Positions 43,247 through 52,741 of a DNA stretch of 64,000 bases are shown piece by piece (the stretch's first letter is position 1; each line of letters opens with the position of its first letter). The notes beneath the pieces were generated by a model. That model worked only from the letters and a program-made list of their open reading frames with translations, did not search any database and was not told the origin of the DNA. Origin of the DNA: JAKFWI01 sp031399165 (GTDB taxonomy: Bacteria > Pseudomonadota > Alphaproteobacteria > Caulobacterales > Aquidulcibacteraceae); the NCBI GenBank assembly GCA_031399165.1, contig JANNOO010000038.1:124001-188000 (forward strand), given 5' to 3'. A program made the position numbers and the translations under genes.

Positions 43247-44091
43247 CAGATCGTGCTCGCTTCGCCGGATTGGTGCCAAGACGCGAACAAGCGCTCACCC
43301 AGCCAGCTGAAGAACAAATAGACGCCGATCGACATCGCTGACGAAACGATCAAAGCGGCATACATTTGCTCATACTGGAAATCGGTTTTGGAATTGACCA
43401 GCATCTGGCCCAGTCCGCCGTCTCCGGATACGAAGAACAGCTCCGACACCACGGCGCCGATTACAGCCAGTCCGGCGGAAATACGCAAACCGGCAAACAG
43501 GGAGGGCAGCGCAGAGGGCAGTCCTGCTTTTATCAGCGTTACGCGCCAGCTCGCGCCCTGCAGACGGAATAGATCAATGATTCCAGGATCGAGGCTTTTG
43601 AGGCCCAGCAGCAAAGTGGTGGGAATGGCAAAGAACGTCATGATCGCTACGATCAGCACTTTCGGCAGGAAACCAAAGCCGAGCAGCGATTGCATCAGCG
43701 GAATGATCGCCAGAATCGGAATCGATTGCAGCGCCACCAGATAGGGGAAGATCGCCCGCTCAAGAAATCGCGAGCGGAACATGAACACGCCAACCGCCAT
43801 GCCGAACGGTATCGAAATGGCCAGCCCGGTCAGCGCGATCTGCGCCGTCACCCCCGCTGCGCGCAGCAACTCAGCCTGAACGGCGGGCACGGCGAACGCG
43901 CCGTTCCACATCGCGCCGAGGCCAGGCATCAGAAAGCGGCGATAATCCTCAAGCCCGCTTTGTCCCCATGCGTAAAGTCCGGCAAGCGCAAGGCCGAGCA
44001 GTACAGGCGGCGCGAGCCTTTGCGCGATCTGCGCGGCGTGACTTGGCGGCTTTGCGCCGGCGCGGGGCGGATAGACCTGCACACCGCTCAT
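43246..44091 (-). CDS. ABC transporter permease, SsuC/TauC type
   Basis: 281 residues, six membrane spans. The inner-membrane BPD domain has GMAVGVFMFRSRFLERAIFP, LVALQSIPILAIIPLMQSLL and the EAA loop around SLDPGIIDLFRLQGASWRVT and LIKAGLPSALPSLFAGLRIS. Start ATG 44091 overlaps the ATPase stop by 4 bp. Confidence 0.9.
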   Translation of the reverse strand: MSGVQVYPPRAGAKPPSHAAQIAQRLAPPVLLGLALAGLYAWGQSGLEDYRRFLMPGLGAMWNGAFAVPAVQAELLRAAGVTAQIALTGLAISIPFGMAVGVFMFRSRFLERAIFPYLVALQSIPILAIIPLMQSLLGFGFLPKVLIVAIMTFFAIPTTLLLGLKSLDPGIIDLFRLQGASWRVTLIKAGLPSALPSLFAGLRISAGLAVIGAVVSELFFVSGDGGLGQMLVNSKTDFQYEQMYAALIVSSAMSIGVYLFFSWLGERLFASWHQSGEASTI

Positions 44092-44837
44092 GTCTGCACC
44101 TCTGAAGCCATACGTAGTGATTGCGAAATCTCGCCGCAAAGCTGCGCAAACTCTGGCGTGTATCGCATCGCATCAGCGCGCGGGTAGGCGAACGGCACAT
44201 CGAAACTGGCCACGACGCGGCCTGGCCGGGCCGACATAACCACCACACGGCTCGAAAGATACGCCGCCTCCGCCACCGAGTGGGTGACAAACAACGCCGC
44301 AAAACTTTGCCGGCCATAAAGCGTGAGCAATTCGTCATTCAGCCGCTCGCGCGTAATTTCATCGAGTGCGCCAAACGGCTCGTCGAACAAAAAAAGCGAA
44401 GGATCCAGCGTCAGCGAGCGCGCGAGCGAGACCCGCATCCTCATGCCGCCCGAAAGCTGTTTTGGATAATGTTTCTGAAACCCATCGAGACCAACAAGCG
44501 CGATCTTCTCTGCCGCGATCCTTGTGCGCTCAGCCGGAGCGACGCCGCGCAATTCCAATAGCAGCTCGACATTGGCCTGCACATTGCGCCATGGCAAAAG
44601 CGTCGGGTCCTGAAACGTAAAGCCGAGATGCTCGCGATCGACGCAAAGTTTGCCGGCGGAGTATTCGACAAGTCCCGCGGCGATGCGCAGCAATGTGGAT
44701 TTGCCGCAACCCGAGGGGCCAAGGATAGTTACGAATGCGCCCGGGAGAAGAGAGAGGCTGACATCGCGCAGCGCTTCGGTGCCGCCGGCAAAGGTCAGCG
44801 ATACGTTTTCGTAAGACAGGATCGGCTGGTCTGTCAT
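44088..44837 (-). CDS. ABC transporter ATP-binding protein, SsuB/TauB type
   Basis: 249 residues. Walker A GPSGCGKSTLLRIAAGL, Q-loop LGFTFQDPTLLPWRNV, signature QLSGGMRMRVSLARSL, Walker B SLFLFDEPFGALDE, His switch FVTHSVAEAAYL. First gene of the transporter trio; it starts 4 bp after the reductase gene. Confidence 0.93.
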   Translation of the reverse strand: MTDQPILSYENVSLTFAGGTEALRDVSLSLLPGAFVTILGPSGCGKSTLLRIAAGLVEYSAGKLCVDREHLGFTFQDPTLLPWRNVQANVELLLELRGVAPAERTRIAAEKIALVGLDGFQKHYPKQLSGGMRMRVSLARSLTLDPSLFLFDEPFGALDEITRERLNDELLTLYGRQSFAALFVTHSVAEAAYLSSRVVVMSARPGRVVASFDVPFAYPRADAMRYTPEFAQLCGEISQSLRMASEVQT

Positions 44838-44841
44838 TGCG

Positions 44842-45423
44842 TCAGAATGCCAGCATTTCTTGGCGCACTCTCTCTATGAAGCGTCGCACGTTTTGTTCTT
44901 TGACGGTGTTTACCCCGTACAGCGCCAGATAGCGCATTGAAGCCCGGGGATTGCAGACCACGCGCAAGAACCGTGTCGCATTCGCGCGGGGCGGGTCGCC
45001 TAGCAGCGTGGCGCGCAGGCGATCGACGCCATATGTCGTCACGGTCGCCAGCTTGCGGATATTGGTAAGGCCCGGCGACAGCTTGCCTTGTTCCATCTTA
45101 AAGGACACGTCCGGCAGAAAGACGCGGTCGAAGTAACCCTTCATCATTGCCGGCCATCCGAAATTCCATACTGGATGACATAACACGACGCCCTCGGCCG
45201 CCTGTAGCCGCGCGACATAATCCTTGATCCGGCGCTGGTTTATGCTGACGTCATGATAAATCGCCCGATCCTCGGCGGATAAAACCGGATCAAAGCCTTC
45301 GGCGTATAAGTCCAGATCATCGACCTGATGGCCAGCGGTTTTCAGGCTCTCCACGACAGTCCGATGCAGTAGCGGCGCCAGTCCGTCACCCATGGGATAG
45401 GCATAAATAACATGGACCCTCAT
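44842..45423 (-). CDS. Flavodoxin-fold NAD(P)H oxidoreductase (KefF/MdaB family)
   Basis: 193 residues. VHVIYAYPMGDGLAPLLHRT (flavin-phosphate loop region), AEGVVLCHPVWNFGWPAMMK and GYFDRVFLPDVSFKMEQG are typical of NQO1-like quinone or FMN reductases. In this operon it could supply reducing power or reduce an intermediate; it might serve the Rieske oxygenase, but that is speculation. Start at ATG 45423; the creatininase-family gene ends 187 bp upstream. Confidence 0.85.
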   Translation of the reverse strand: MRVHVIYAYPMGDGLAPLLHRTVVESLKTAGHQVDDLDLYAEGFDPVLSAEDRAIYHDVSINQRRIKDYVARLQAAEGVVLCHPVWNFGWPAMMKGYFDRVFLPDVSFKMEQGKLSPGLTNIRKLATVTTYGVDRLRATLLGDPPRANATRFLRVVCNPRASMRYLALYGVNTVKEQNVRRFIERVRQEMLAF

Positions 45424-45609
45424 TCGCCGCGTCCGTGGAAACTCCAGCCCCTTTGAAGCACGCCGAAACCCCTGGCCGAACAAGCGATCAAGCTCTTCGC
45501 CGGCGAGTTATGCAGAAAACGCTTACCAAGGCCAGACGGCCAGCGGTCAACGCCGCCAGATGGTCGCTGCGCGGACAAAAGCGCCGCGTTTATGGGCGCC
45601 CCGTGCGCC

Positions 45610-46419
45610 CTAGCGGTCGATCAGCGCCGACAGCGGATATTCGCTGACCTCGCGCAGCAATCCGATCAGGTGCGTCGCCATGTAATCGACGATCACTGCG
45701 CCACGCGCGGCATCTGCATCGAGCGCATCACCCGCGGCGCCGGATGGATGTAGATCCTGCGTTTGCCAGCCAAACCCCACGCCAGCGCCCTCGAAGCGCA
45801 GATACTTATACGTCTGCTCAAGAGCGATGGAGGCGGGCGCGAAATTTGCACGCTCTGACTGGCGCACCAGATCGGGGCGCAGATGCAACATAACTGAGGT
45901 CTCTACACCGCCCCCATGGATGCCGTGCTTTTCTTCCGCTTCGCTGAATAGGCCGGCAGGCATGCCGGCGCCCCAAAGGCTGGCGGCGACGACAAACATT
46001 TTCCGCCGCACGCGCAGATCGCGGGCCACAATATCCATGGCCTGCACCTGCCCACCATGACTGTTCAACAAAACCAGCTTGCGCACGCCTGCGCTGGCGA
46101 CGCATTCACCGATTTCGGTCCAGAGCCGGATCAACGTGTCAGCGCTTAGCGAAAGCGTACCCGGAAACGCCAAATGTTCGTTTGATTTGCCCACTGGCAT
46201 TATGGGCAAGACCAAGATCGGAAGGTCGTCCGGCGCACGCGCTATGATCTGATCGACCACGCCGTCACAGATCGTGGAATCGACCGACACCGGCAAGTGA
46301 GGTCCGTGTTGCTCGATCGCCGCCACCGGCAAAATCGCCACCGCGCGCTCCGGATCGATGGCAGTCTCAAAATCCTTGGTGGTCATATCGGACCACCGTT
46401 TGCGCGGTGCGGCTCTCAT
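45610..46419 (-). CDS. Creatininase-family amidohydrolase
   Basis: 269 residues. RWSDMTTKDFETAID, AILPVAAIEQHGPHLPVSVD (metal-binding Glu and His), NEHLAFPGTLSLSADTLIRL and LLNSHGGQVQAMDI are the creatininase fold. Members open small N-rings (creatinine, formamidopyrimidine intermediates) or hydrolyse other amides; the substrate cannot be assigned. ATG 46419 overlaps the deaminase stop by 4 bp. Confidence 0.88.
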   Translation of the reverse strand: MRAAPRKRWSDMTTKDFETAIDPERAVAILPVAAIEQHGPHLPVSVDSTICDGVVDQIIARAPDDLPILVLPIMPVGKSNEHLAFPGTLSLSADTLIRLWTEIGECVASAGVRKLVLLNSHGGQVQAMDIVARDLRVRRKMFVVAASLWGAGMPAGLFSEAEEKHGIHGGGVETSVMLHLRPDLVRQSERANFAPASIALEQTYKYLRFEGAGVGFGWQTQDLHPSGAAGDALDADAARGAVIVDYMATHLIGLLREVSEYPLSALIDR

Positions 46420-47732
46420 CGGGCGGTCCTTTCAAACAGCGCGTCCAGTTCCTCATAATCGGGTGGCGCAGCCGATACGAATGCGCCGTCGCGGATGAGG
46501 ATGCGGTCGGCCTGCGGACGGGCCAGCAATTCGCCAAAACTCCGCGCCCGAAACAGGACCATATCCGCGCTGCCGCCGGCGACGATCCCGCCTCCCGTGA
46601 CCCCGATGAGTTTTGCAGCGGTGCTGGTGACGGAAGCGGGCCAATCACGAATGGGGTGCTCAAGATGGCCGATGCGCACTGCGTCGCGGAACGTTTCGAG
46701 CATGTCGAAATCGCCATAGGGATGAAATGGATCGCGGCAATTATCGCTTCCGAAAGCGACATCTATGCCGTGCGCGCGCATTTCCTTCAGAAGTGTCAGG
46801 CCGCGCCAACGCGGCGTTCGCCCCGCGCGCCGATCTTGTAGGTACAGGTTGCAGCTCGGCAGTGTAACAATGGAAATGCCTGCGTCGGCAACGAGACCAA
46901 GCGTGCGATCGGCGTCCACCTCACCCTGAACAGCCAGACTGCAGCAATGACCGGCGAGGATTGGTCTCGCAAAGCGGCGCGCTTTTGCAACTGACGCAAT
47001 GCGCGCTAGCGCGTCCGATGCAGGGTCGCCAGTCTCGTCGGCGTGAAAATCGAGTGCGAGATCGTATTTGTCCGCCAGGTCGAAAATGAGCTCGAGTAAC
47101 GTGTCGATGTCTGGCGTGAGCGGCGTATATGCGCCCAACACACCGCCGGCCTGTTTAACCAAGGCTGCAATACGCGCTGCCATAGCCTGATCGCGGAACA
47201 GTTCGGTGGAAACCAGTGAGACGGCTTGCAGATCGATGCGGCCGCGCCATCCATCACGGATCGCGCAGAATACCCGCCAGCGTTCCTCGGCCTGATCGTT
47301 TTCTGACGCCAGATGCGTGCGCATCGCGCGCACGCCGTGCGCATAGGCGCAGCGCAGACCAAATTCCATGCGTGTGCGCATGTCTTCAGCGGTCCAGAAG
47401 CGGTCACGGTCAGCGATAATCGTCGCGGCGGCGCCAACGAACGTGCCGTCCGGATTCGGCGCGCGCGCCCACAATTGCGTGGAGTCGAGATGCGTGTGGG
47501 CTTCCACGAAGCACGGCCATGCCATGGCGCCAGCCATCGGCAAGGTGCGCCAGTCGCATGATGTTTGGGCGTCGGCAAAGGCTACGAACTGAATAGAGCC
47601 CTTCGCAACGCCGATATCCACGAGGCTGGTGTCGGCGGCGAGGCCGTCATCAAGCAAAATCGATGGAACCGCGGCGCTGCGTAGCACGAACGGTTCGCCC
47701 ACGCTTGGCATAGGGGCGCGCCAGGGGGTCAT
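46416..47732 (-). CDS. CodA-like amidohydrolase (cytosine-deaminase family)
   Basis: 438 residues. The metal site is visible as AWPCFVEAHTHLDSTQLW (His-X-His), DLALDFHADETGDPASDALA (His), PILAGHCCSL (His) and DVAFGSDNCRDPFHPYGDFD (Asp). The arrangement follows cytosine deaminase and N-isopropylammelide-type enzymes that hydrolyse ring C-N bonds of pyrimidines or triazines. Start overlaps the CocE-like gene stop by ATGA. Confidence 0.88.
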   Translation of the reverse strand: MTPWRAPMPSVGEPFVLRSAAVPSILLDDGLAADTSLVDIGVAKGSIQFVAFADAQTSCDWRTLPMAGAMAWPCFVEAHTHLDSTQLWARAPNPDGTFVGAAATIIADRDRFWTAEDMRTRMEFGLRCAYAHGVRAMRTHLASENDQAEERWRVFCAIRDGWRGRIDLQAVSLVSTELFRDQAMAARIAALVKQAGGVLGAYTPLTPDIDTLLELIFDLADKYDLALDFHADETGDPASDALARIASVAKARRFARPILAGHCCSLAVQGEVDADRTLGLVADAGISIVTLPSCNLYLQDRRAGRTPRWRGLTLLKEMRAHGIDVAFGSDNCRDPFHPYGDFDMLETFRDAVRIGHLEHPIRDWPASVTSTAAKLIGVTGGGIVAGGSADMVLFRARSFGELLARPQADRILIRDGAFVSAAPPDYEELDALFERTAR

Positions 47733-49357
47733 GGACAGATTGGCAGGCGCAAGGCGCTGCCTTCATGATGAAGCACGAGCGTGATGACGCGGGCCTGCTG
47801 AATCGTAGCCGCGGTCGGGTTAGCGCCATCGCCAGGATTGACCGGGAAGTTAGGAAACGAAGCGCCGGCGACGGAAAGACGCAAGCGCTCGCCCGGGCTG
47901 AGCGTCGCGCAGACAGGGCGCAGCGGTATCGTAACCGGCGCGTCCGGCGTGCGTGAGCAATGACGATAACCTTCGGTAAGATGGAACGCGCGCCCGGCAG
48001 GATCGACACGCGAGAGAACGCACGATGCATCAATGCTGGCGGACTGGCTCGAAAGGTGAAGCACAGCTTCCGGCGCGCCGGCCAGAGTAAGCGGTTTCGT
48101 TAGGCGCTCGCTCGTATAGGTCAACACATCAGGGCGGGCGTCGATAGCGGTGCGTTCGGCTGGCCCGGCGGGCAGGGCAAAAGCGCCGCCAATGCTTGGA
48201 ACAGGGCGCCAGGGATCGTGCACCAGGTAATCGGCCCCAGGTTCCGGCTGAACGCCACACGTGATCTTGCCAGACTGCTCGTCGAGCGCGGCGCGCCCAT
48301 CGCCGGAAATCGCCCAGGCCGCGCTTTCCTGTTGCCAGGAGGCGAAGTCCTGCCAGGAATTTGCGCCCATATCGAACAAGCGAACCGGCGTCTGACGCTT
48401 TGGCTCGGCGCCTTTCAGCCATTGATCGAACCAGCTGATCTGTAACTGATCGATTTGGCCGACTGCGCTGTCGCCGAAATCCGCAGCGCCTAGGCTGCGA
48501 CCCCAGGGAAAGTGCGCCCAAGGTCCAATGACAAGCCGCGCGGGGGCGCCGCCAGCCTGCTCATAATGGCGGAAGGCCGCGACCGTGCCGGGCAGATGCG
48601 TGTCGTACCAACCACTAATGAACAGCGCCGGGGGGCCCTGCGCCGTCAGGGCGTTCGCATGAGCGCTGGGCGAAATCTGCGCCCAGTAGGGGCTAGCCGC
48701 ATCCTGTTCCAGCCAGTCGAAATAATGGGGGGCATAGCGGCGCCAGCGTTCTATCACCGCCGGGCGCGCCTGCACTGCATCGTTCAAGGGCAGGGCGCGC
48801 GAGGCCGCGAACAGCGCGTGAAAGGCTTCTGAATCACCCGCGCGCTTCGCCGTCTCTGCGCCAAGCTGCAGCGCCCAGCTCATGCCCGCCGCGAGACAGA
48901 ACGCATCATTCTCGTACGCCCAGTACTGGCGCAAATCCCAACCCACCATCGCTGGCGCGATGGCTTTCAGTGCGGGCGCGCCGACGCTGGCGGCAAGCAA
49001 TTGCGTTTCGCCCTGATAGGAAAAGCCGTACATGCCAACCACGCCGGTGGAGCCAGACAGTGCAGCGGCCCACGCGATGGCGTCGGCCCCGTCTTCCGCC
49101 TCGTTGGCGAACAATGAGAACTCGCCCTCTGAGCTGCCGCGGCCCCGGACGTCCTGAATGGCGACGATGTAGCCGTGCGCTGCATACCAGGCGGGATGGG
49201 CGTAGCAGACCGTCGATGCGATTTGCCGGCCATAGGGTTGGCGCATGAGGAGAACAGGGTGATCGCCCTCGCCGGACGGCCGATAGACATCGGCGTCGAG
49301 TCGCAGGCCCTCGCGCGTGCGCATCGACATAACCTCAGGCCGCCGCGGTTCCATCAT
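47729..49357 (-). CDS. CocE/NonD-family alpha/beta hydrolase
   Basis: 542 residues. N-terminal MRTREGLRLDADVYRPSGEG, nucleophile elbow GVVGMYGFSYQGETQLLAAS (Ser in GFSYQG), oxyanion Tyr in RQPYGRQ and a C-terminal jelly-roll (PLTLAGAPEAVLHLSSQSAS, LSPGERLRLSVAGASFPNFP). Relatives hydrolyse cocaine esters, glutaryl-7-ACA or X-Pro peptides. Its role in this operon is unknown; ester or amide cleavage is plausible. Confidence 0.87.
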   Translation of the reverse strand: MMEPRRPEVMSMRTREGLRLDADVYRPSGEGDHPVLLMRQPYGRQIASTVCYAHPAWYAAHGYIVAIQDVRGRGSSEGEFSLFANEAEDGADAIAWAAALSGSTGVVGMYGFSYQGETQLLAASVGAPALKAIAPAMVGWDLRQYWAYENDAFCLAAGMSWALQLGAETAKRAGDSEAFHALFAASRALPLNDAVQARPAVIERWRRYAPHYFDWLEQDAASPYWAQISPSAHANALTAQGPPALFISGWYDTHLPGTVAAFRHYEQAGGAPARLVIGPWAHFPWGRSLGAADFGDSAVGQIDQLQISWFDQWLKGAEPKRQTPVRLFDMGANSWQDFASWQQESAAWAISGDGRAALDEQSGKITCGVQPEPGADYLVHDPWRPVPSIGGAFALPAGPAERTAIDARPDVLTYTSERLTKPLTLAGAPEAVLHLSSQSASIDASCVLSRVDPAGRAFHLTEGYRHCSRTPDAPVTIPLRPVCATLSPGERLRLSVAGASFPNFPVNPGDGANPTAATIQQARVITLVLHHEGSALRLPICP

Positions 49358-49370
49358 CGGCGGAGCGTGC

Positions 49371-49796
49371 TCATGCGGCTCGACCGAGCGCGCGGATCAC
49401 CGCCCAATCTTCGTCATCGATCGGCGCCGGCTGCCCGGCGCGGATAAGTTCAGCGAAGCCATCATTGGGCATCATTATCGTGAGGCAATAAAGTTTACTG
49501 GAGCCAGTATTTTCCACTTCATGCAAGCATCCTGGCGGCACCAGCATGGAGTCGCCGGCGCGGATTGGATAGCTCTTTCCCTCGCTATGGGCGCGGCCTT
49601 CGCCTTTGAGCACAAAGAACATCTCCTGGCCGATTTCATGCTTGTTCGGCGGTGTGCGGCCACCCACGTCGAAGATTTCGACCACGGATACGAAGTTCGC
49701 CGCATCTTCTGTGGGATCGAAGATCAGCACCATTTTATTGGTGTCGTTCGGCGATATTCTGAACGCCTCATACGACCCGGATGATTTGATAATCAT
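49371..49796 (-). CDS. Small cupin-domain protein
   Basis: 141 residues. One cupin barrel: motif 1 PPNKHEIGQEMFFVLKGEGR and motif 2 PIRAGDSMLVPPGCLHEVEN, with His/Glu metal ligands. It may act as a small dioxygenase, isomerase or sensor; not predictable. ATG 49796 overlaps the isochorismatase-like stop by ATGA; the longer upstream frame lies inside that gene. Confidence 0.85.
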   Translation of the reverse strand: MIIKSSGSYEAFRISPNDTNKMVLIFDPTEDAANFVSVVEIFDVGGRTPPNKHEIGQEMFFVLKGEGRAHSEGKSYPIRAGDSMLVPPGCLHEVENTGSSKLYCLTIMMPNDGFAELIRAGQPAPIDDEDWAVIRALGRAA

Positions 49797-50566
49797 CACG
49801 CAGCCTTCATGGCGCTGAGGAGGGCCTCTGACGTGGCGACGAAGCCGAAGCATTGCTTGATGTTGTATCGCGTAGCGTCCGCGCAAAAGCCTGGCGATGT
49901 GGTCGCGGCGCAGTCGTCGAGCAGGACGCAGTCATAACCAAGGAAATTGGCGTCCTGTAAGGTGCACAGCACACATTGATCGCTGTTAACGCCGGCGAAC
50001 AGCAGTGTAGTTACGCCGAGATTTCGCAGGATGCTGTCGAGGGGCGTGTCCCAAAATCCGCTCATGCGGAATTTATCGACGAAGATGTCGGCTTGATCGG
50101 GCGCAAGCTCATCCACGATCGCGGCGCCCCAGCTGCCCTTTTCGAGCACGCGATTGTTGGCGCCAGGGATTGGCGCACCGAGGCCAACCCCATCGCCAGT
50201 AGGATCGTAGACGTGATGCAGCGACGGACTGAGGTTCAGCCGGTCCGGCCTGTTGCCCCAGTTCACCCATACCACCGCAACGGACGCCGCGCGCAGTTCC
50301 GGAAGCAGGCGCTTCAGCGGCGCCACCGGCGCGCGCGCCGGGGCTACATCCACGCCGATATGGTCAAGCCAGCCGCCGGGCGTGCAAAAATCATTCTGCA
50401 TGTCGATGACAAGGCATGCGGTGCGCGTCAGATCGAGGCGCAGATCCTGTGGCGCCGCCGCAAACCCGATTGGCCTCGGGGTTTGCGGCGCGCGCACCAG
50501 ATCAGCCTTCTCGGCAGAAACCTGCCAGCGATTGGACGGTGCAGACCCCAGCGGGTTGAGCATCAT
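49796..50566 (-). CDS. Isochorismatase-fold cysteine hydrolase
   Basis: 256 residues. Triad: Asp in LVIDMQNDFCTPGG, Lys in IFVDKFRMSGFWDTPLDSIL and Cys in FAGVNSDQCVLCTLQDANFL. Such enzymes hydrolyse biuret, ureidoacrylate, carbamoylated or simple amides. First gene of the ten-gene operon. ATG 50566 is chosen because GAGGA sits just upstream; ATG 50581 would place that SD inside the gene. Regulatory site 2 lies 86 bp upstream. Confidence 0.88.
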   Translation of the reverse strand: MMLNPLGSAPSNRWQVSAEKADLVRAPQTPRPIGFAAAPQDLRLDLTRTACLVIDMQNDFCTPGGWLDHIGVDVAPARAPVAPLKRLLPELRAASVAVVWVNWGNRPDRLNLSPSLHHVYDPTGDGVGLGAPIPGANNRVLEKGSWGAAIVDELAPDQADIFVDKFRMSGFWDTPLDSILRNLGVTTLLFAGVNSDQCVLCTLQDANFLGYDCVLLDDCAATTSPGFCADATRYNIKQCFGFVATSEALLSAMKAA

Positions 50567-50651
50567 CTCTGTCCTCGACATTGTTGTTTCACCGCAGCAT
50601 TTTGACGGCAATCCCGCTTGGCAAGAATAGCCCGACCCGCCCAATTCTGCT

Positions 50652-50674
50652 AAGTGAGCAGATTATGCATATAA
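50652..50674. promoter_or_regulatory. Shared regulatory motif, site 2 (between the two divergent operons)
   Basis: Matches AAGTRWGCARAHTATGCATA, with TATGCATA at 50664-50671. Thirteen consecutive bases from the palindrome onward (TATGCATATAAAT) are identical to site 1. It lies between the isochorismatase operon (minus) and atzG-like operon (plus), 116 bp before the latter's ATG. Confidence 0.68.
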
Positions 50675-50790
50675 ATCGGGCGGCGCTCCCCGTTCGTTCG
50701 AAATGGTCAGGCTTTCAGTTGCCAATCTTGCCGCGCCAGCCGCACAGCTTTTCATCAGGGATTGCCGGTCAAAGTTGTAGAGAGGACGCG

Positions 50791-50973
50791 ATGGATCAGG
50801 AAGCGGTTGGTTTGTACATCGACGCCGTTTCGCAGGCGATCGATCTGCCCATTCCGGCGGAATACCGTCAGGGTGTGATAGACAATATGACCCTAATCCT
50901 GCGCCAGGCGGAAGGTCTGATGGCGCTGCAGCTCGAAAGCACGGAAGAGGCGGCGCCGGTTTTTCATCCATGA
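50791..50973 (+). CDS. atzG: AtzG/HpxX-like small amidase partner (DUF4089)
   Basis: 60 residues: AVGLYIDAVSQAIDLPIPAE and the C-terminal EEAAPVFHP are the DUF4089 pattern. AtzG forms a complex with the amidase AtzE and is needed for its stability. ATG 50791 follows GAGGAC. The stop overlaps the amidase ATG by 4 bp (ATGA). Assignment rests on sequence pattern and on its place directly before an AtzE-like amidase. The symbol indicates family, not proven substrate. Confidence 0.85.
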   Translation: MDQEAVGLYIDAVSQAIDLPIPAEYRQGVIDNMTLILRQAEGLMALQLESTEEAAPVFHP

Positions 50974-52361
50974 ATGATCTGACCGCTTTGAGCGCGGCGA
51001 GCCTGGCCGATCTGGTGCGCGAAAAGAAGGTTACCGCTACGAGCGTCGTGCGCGACGCGCTCGATCGTATCAACAAGCTGGATCCAAGCCTGAATTGCTG
51101 CACTACGGTGTTGTCCGAAAGCGCGCTTTCTCAGGCTAGGGCGATGGACGCGCGCTTAGCGCGCGGCGAGGCGGTCGGCCCGCTCGCAGGCGTGCCCGCT
51201 GTTGTCAAAAACCTGTTCGACGTTGAGGGCGTTGTGACCCTGGCTGGGGCAAAGCTGCGCCGCACCGCCGAGCCTGCGCGCAAGGATGCAGCTTCCGTAC
51301 GCAGTCTGCGCGAGGCTGGTGCAATCATCGTCGCGACGACCAATATGGATGAGTTCGCCTATGGCTTTACGACGGAAAACGAGTTCTTCGGTGCGACGCG
51401 TAATCCGCGTGATCGTGAGCGTCTTGCTGGCGGCTCGTCAGGCGGCTCTGCAGCGGCGGTGGCGGCGGGGTTGGCGCATGTCGGACTGGGCTCAGACACG
51501 AACGGCTCCATCCGGGTGCCCGCGTCCTTTTCTGGTGTGTTTGGGTTAAAGCCTACTTTCGGGCGCCTTTCGCGCGCTGGGACGGCCCCCTTCGTCGCCA
51601 GTCTTGATCACGTGGGTCCGCTGGCCCGTAGCGTCGAGGACCTCGCGCTCGCATACGACATGATGCAGGGGCCGGATGCCGACGATCCCACATGCACGAC
51701 GCGTATGCCCGAATTCGTGCGGGCTTCATTGGGCGAAAGCCGAATCCGCTTGCGCGTGGGCGTGCTGGGCGGCTGGTTCAGGTGGGGCGCCGAGCAGGCC
51801 GCTTTGGATGCGGTCGATACGGCTGCTGAATGCCTTGGCGCCAGCCGCATGGTTGAGTTGGCGGAATCGCATCTTGCGCGCGCCGCCGCTTTCGTCATCA
51901 CCGCCGCCGAAGGCGGCAATATTCATCGTGAAAATCTTCGCCGCCAGCCTGGCGCTTTTGACAACGCGACGCGCGATCGCCTGCTCGCCGGCGCGCTGTT
52001 GCCGGCCGACTTCGTAATCCAGGCTCAACGTTTCCGGCGCCGCTTCCAGAAAGCCGCCGAGAAGCTATTCGCCGATTTCGATATCCTGCTCGCGCCGGCG
52101 ACGCCTTGTGCCGCTCTTGCGCTGGGGCAGCAGACGCTCAATCTCGGCGGTGTTGAAATGTTGGCGCGGGCCCACATTGGTATTTACACACAGCCCTTGA
52201 GCTTCATTGGCCTGCCAGTGATCGCCGCGCCGATGGCAAAACTGGGGGCGCTACCGATTGGGGTGCAGATCGCGGCGGCGCCTTGGGCCGAGCGGCGCGC
52301 GTTTCAGGCCGCGGCGCAATTGGAGCGCGCGGGGCTTGCGGCTGCGCCGGTGGCCGCGTGA
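50970..52361 (+). CDS. atzE: AtzE/HpxY-like amidase-signature hydrolase
   Basis: 463 residues. Ser-cisSer-Lys triad: Lys in GVPAVVKNLFDVEG, cis-Ser and Gly-rich strip in RLAGGSSGGSAAAVAAGLA, nucleophile Ser region in GLGSDTNGSIRVPASFSGVF. AtzE hydrolyses 1-carboxybiuret in cyanuric acid breakdown, and HpxY acts in purine nitrogen use; the actual substrate here is open. Flanked by small partners on both sides with 4-bp overlaps. Confidence 0.88.
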   Translation: MNDLTALSAASLADLVREKKVTATSVVRDALDRINKLDPSLNCCTTVLSESALSQARAMDARLARGEAVGPLAGVPAVVKNLFDVEGVVTLAGAKLRRTAEPARKDAASVRSLREAGAIIVATTNMDEFAYGFTTENEFFGATRNPRDRERLAGGSSGGSAAAVAAGLAHVGLGSDTNGSIRVPASFSGVFGLKPTFGRLSRAGTAPFVASLDHVGPLARSVEDLALAYDMMQGPDADDPTCTTRMPEFVRASLGESRIRLRVGVLGGWFRWGAEQAALDAVDTAAECLGASRMVELAESHLARAAAFVITAAEGGNIHRENLRRQPGAFDNATRDRLLAGALLPADFVIQAQRFRRRFQKAAEKLFADFDILLAPATPCAALALGQQTLNLGGVEMLARAHIGIYTQPLSFIGLPVIAAPMAKLGALPIGVQIAAAPWAERRAFQAAAQLERAGLAAAPVAA

Positions 52362-52741
52362 TTGTCAACGCGCCTGAGCCGCTCGGCGCGCTTGAAGCCG
52401 CTTTTGCTGCTTACGAAAAAGCGTTGATGAGTAATGACGTCGTGGCGCTGGACGGGTTTTTCTGGGATTCCGGGTTCGCGCTACGCTATGGCGTTGGCGA
52501 GAATCTATACGGCTTTGAAGCGATCTCGGCGTTTCGAATGGCGCGGCCCGGCGGTTCGCCGAACCGCGTGTTATCCAATACGGTTATCACCACGTTCGGC
52601 GACGATTTCGGAACGGCAAACACCGAATTCAAGCGCGAAAACTCCGCAAAAAGTGGCAGGCAAAGTCAGACTTGGGTGCGGTTCGCCCAAGGCTGGCGGA
52701 TTGTCGCCGCGCACGTTTCTTTCATGACTGACACGCACTAA
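52358..52741 (+). CDS. atzH: AtzH/HpxZ-like SnoaL-fold protein (DUF3225)
   Basis: 127 residues. LEAAFAAYEKALMSNDVVAL, FRMARPGGSPNRVL and QSQTWVRFAQGWRIVAAHVS match the DUF3225/SnoaL-like HpxZ and AtzH proteins. GTG 52358 overlaps the amidase stop (GTGA). The atzG-atzE-atzH order equals hpxX-Y-Z. Its 3' end overlaps the TetR gene tail-to-tail by 4 bp. Confidence 0.82.
   Translation: MIVNAPEPLGALEAAFAAYEKALMSNDVVALDGFFWDSGFALRYGVGENLYGFEAISAFRMARPGGSPNRVLSNTVITTFGDDFGTANTEFKRENSAKSGRQSQTWVRFAQGWRIVAAHVSFMTDTH

Noticed and set aside
42092..44837. Thiamine-precursor (ThiXYZ) transporter with a TPP riboswitch
   Set aside because: The NMT1-like binding protein allows it, but no TPP riboswitch consensus was seen and no thi genes are nearby.
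50791..52741. Calling the AtzGEH-like operon a cyanuric acid pathway
   Set aside because: No AtzD/barbiturase-type ring hydrolase or AtzF-type allophanate hydrolase is visible in the window, so only family-level names are justified.
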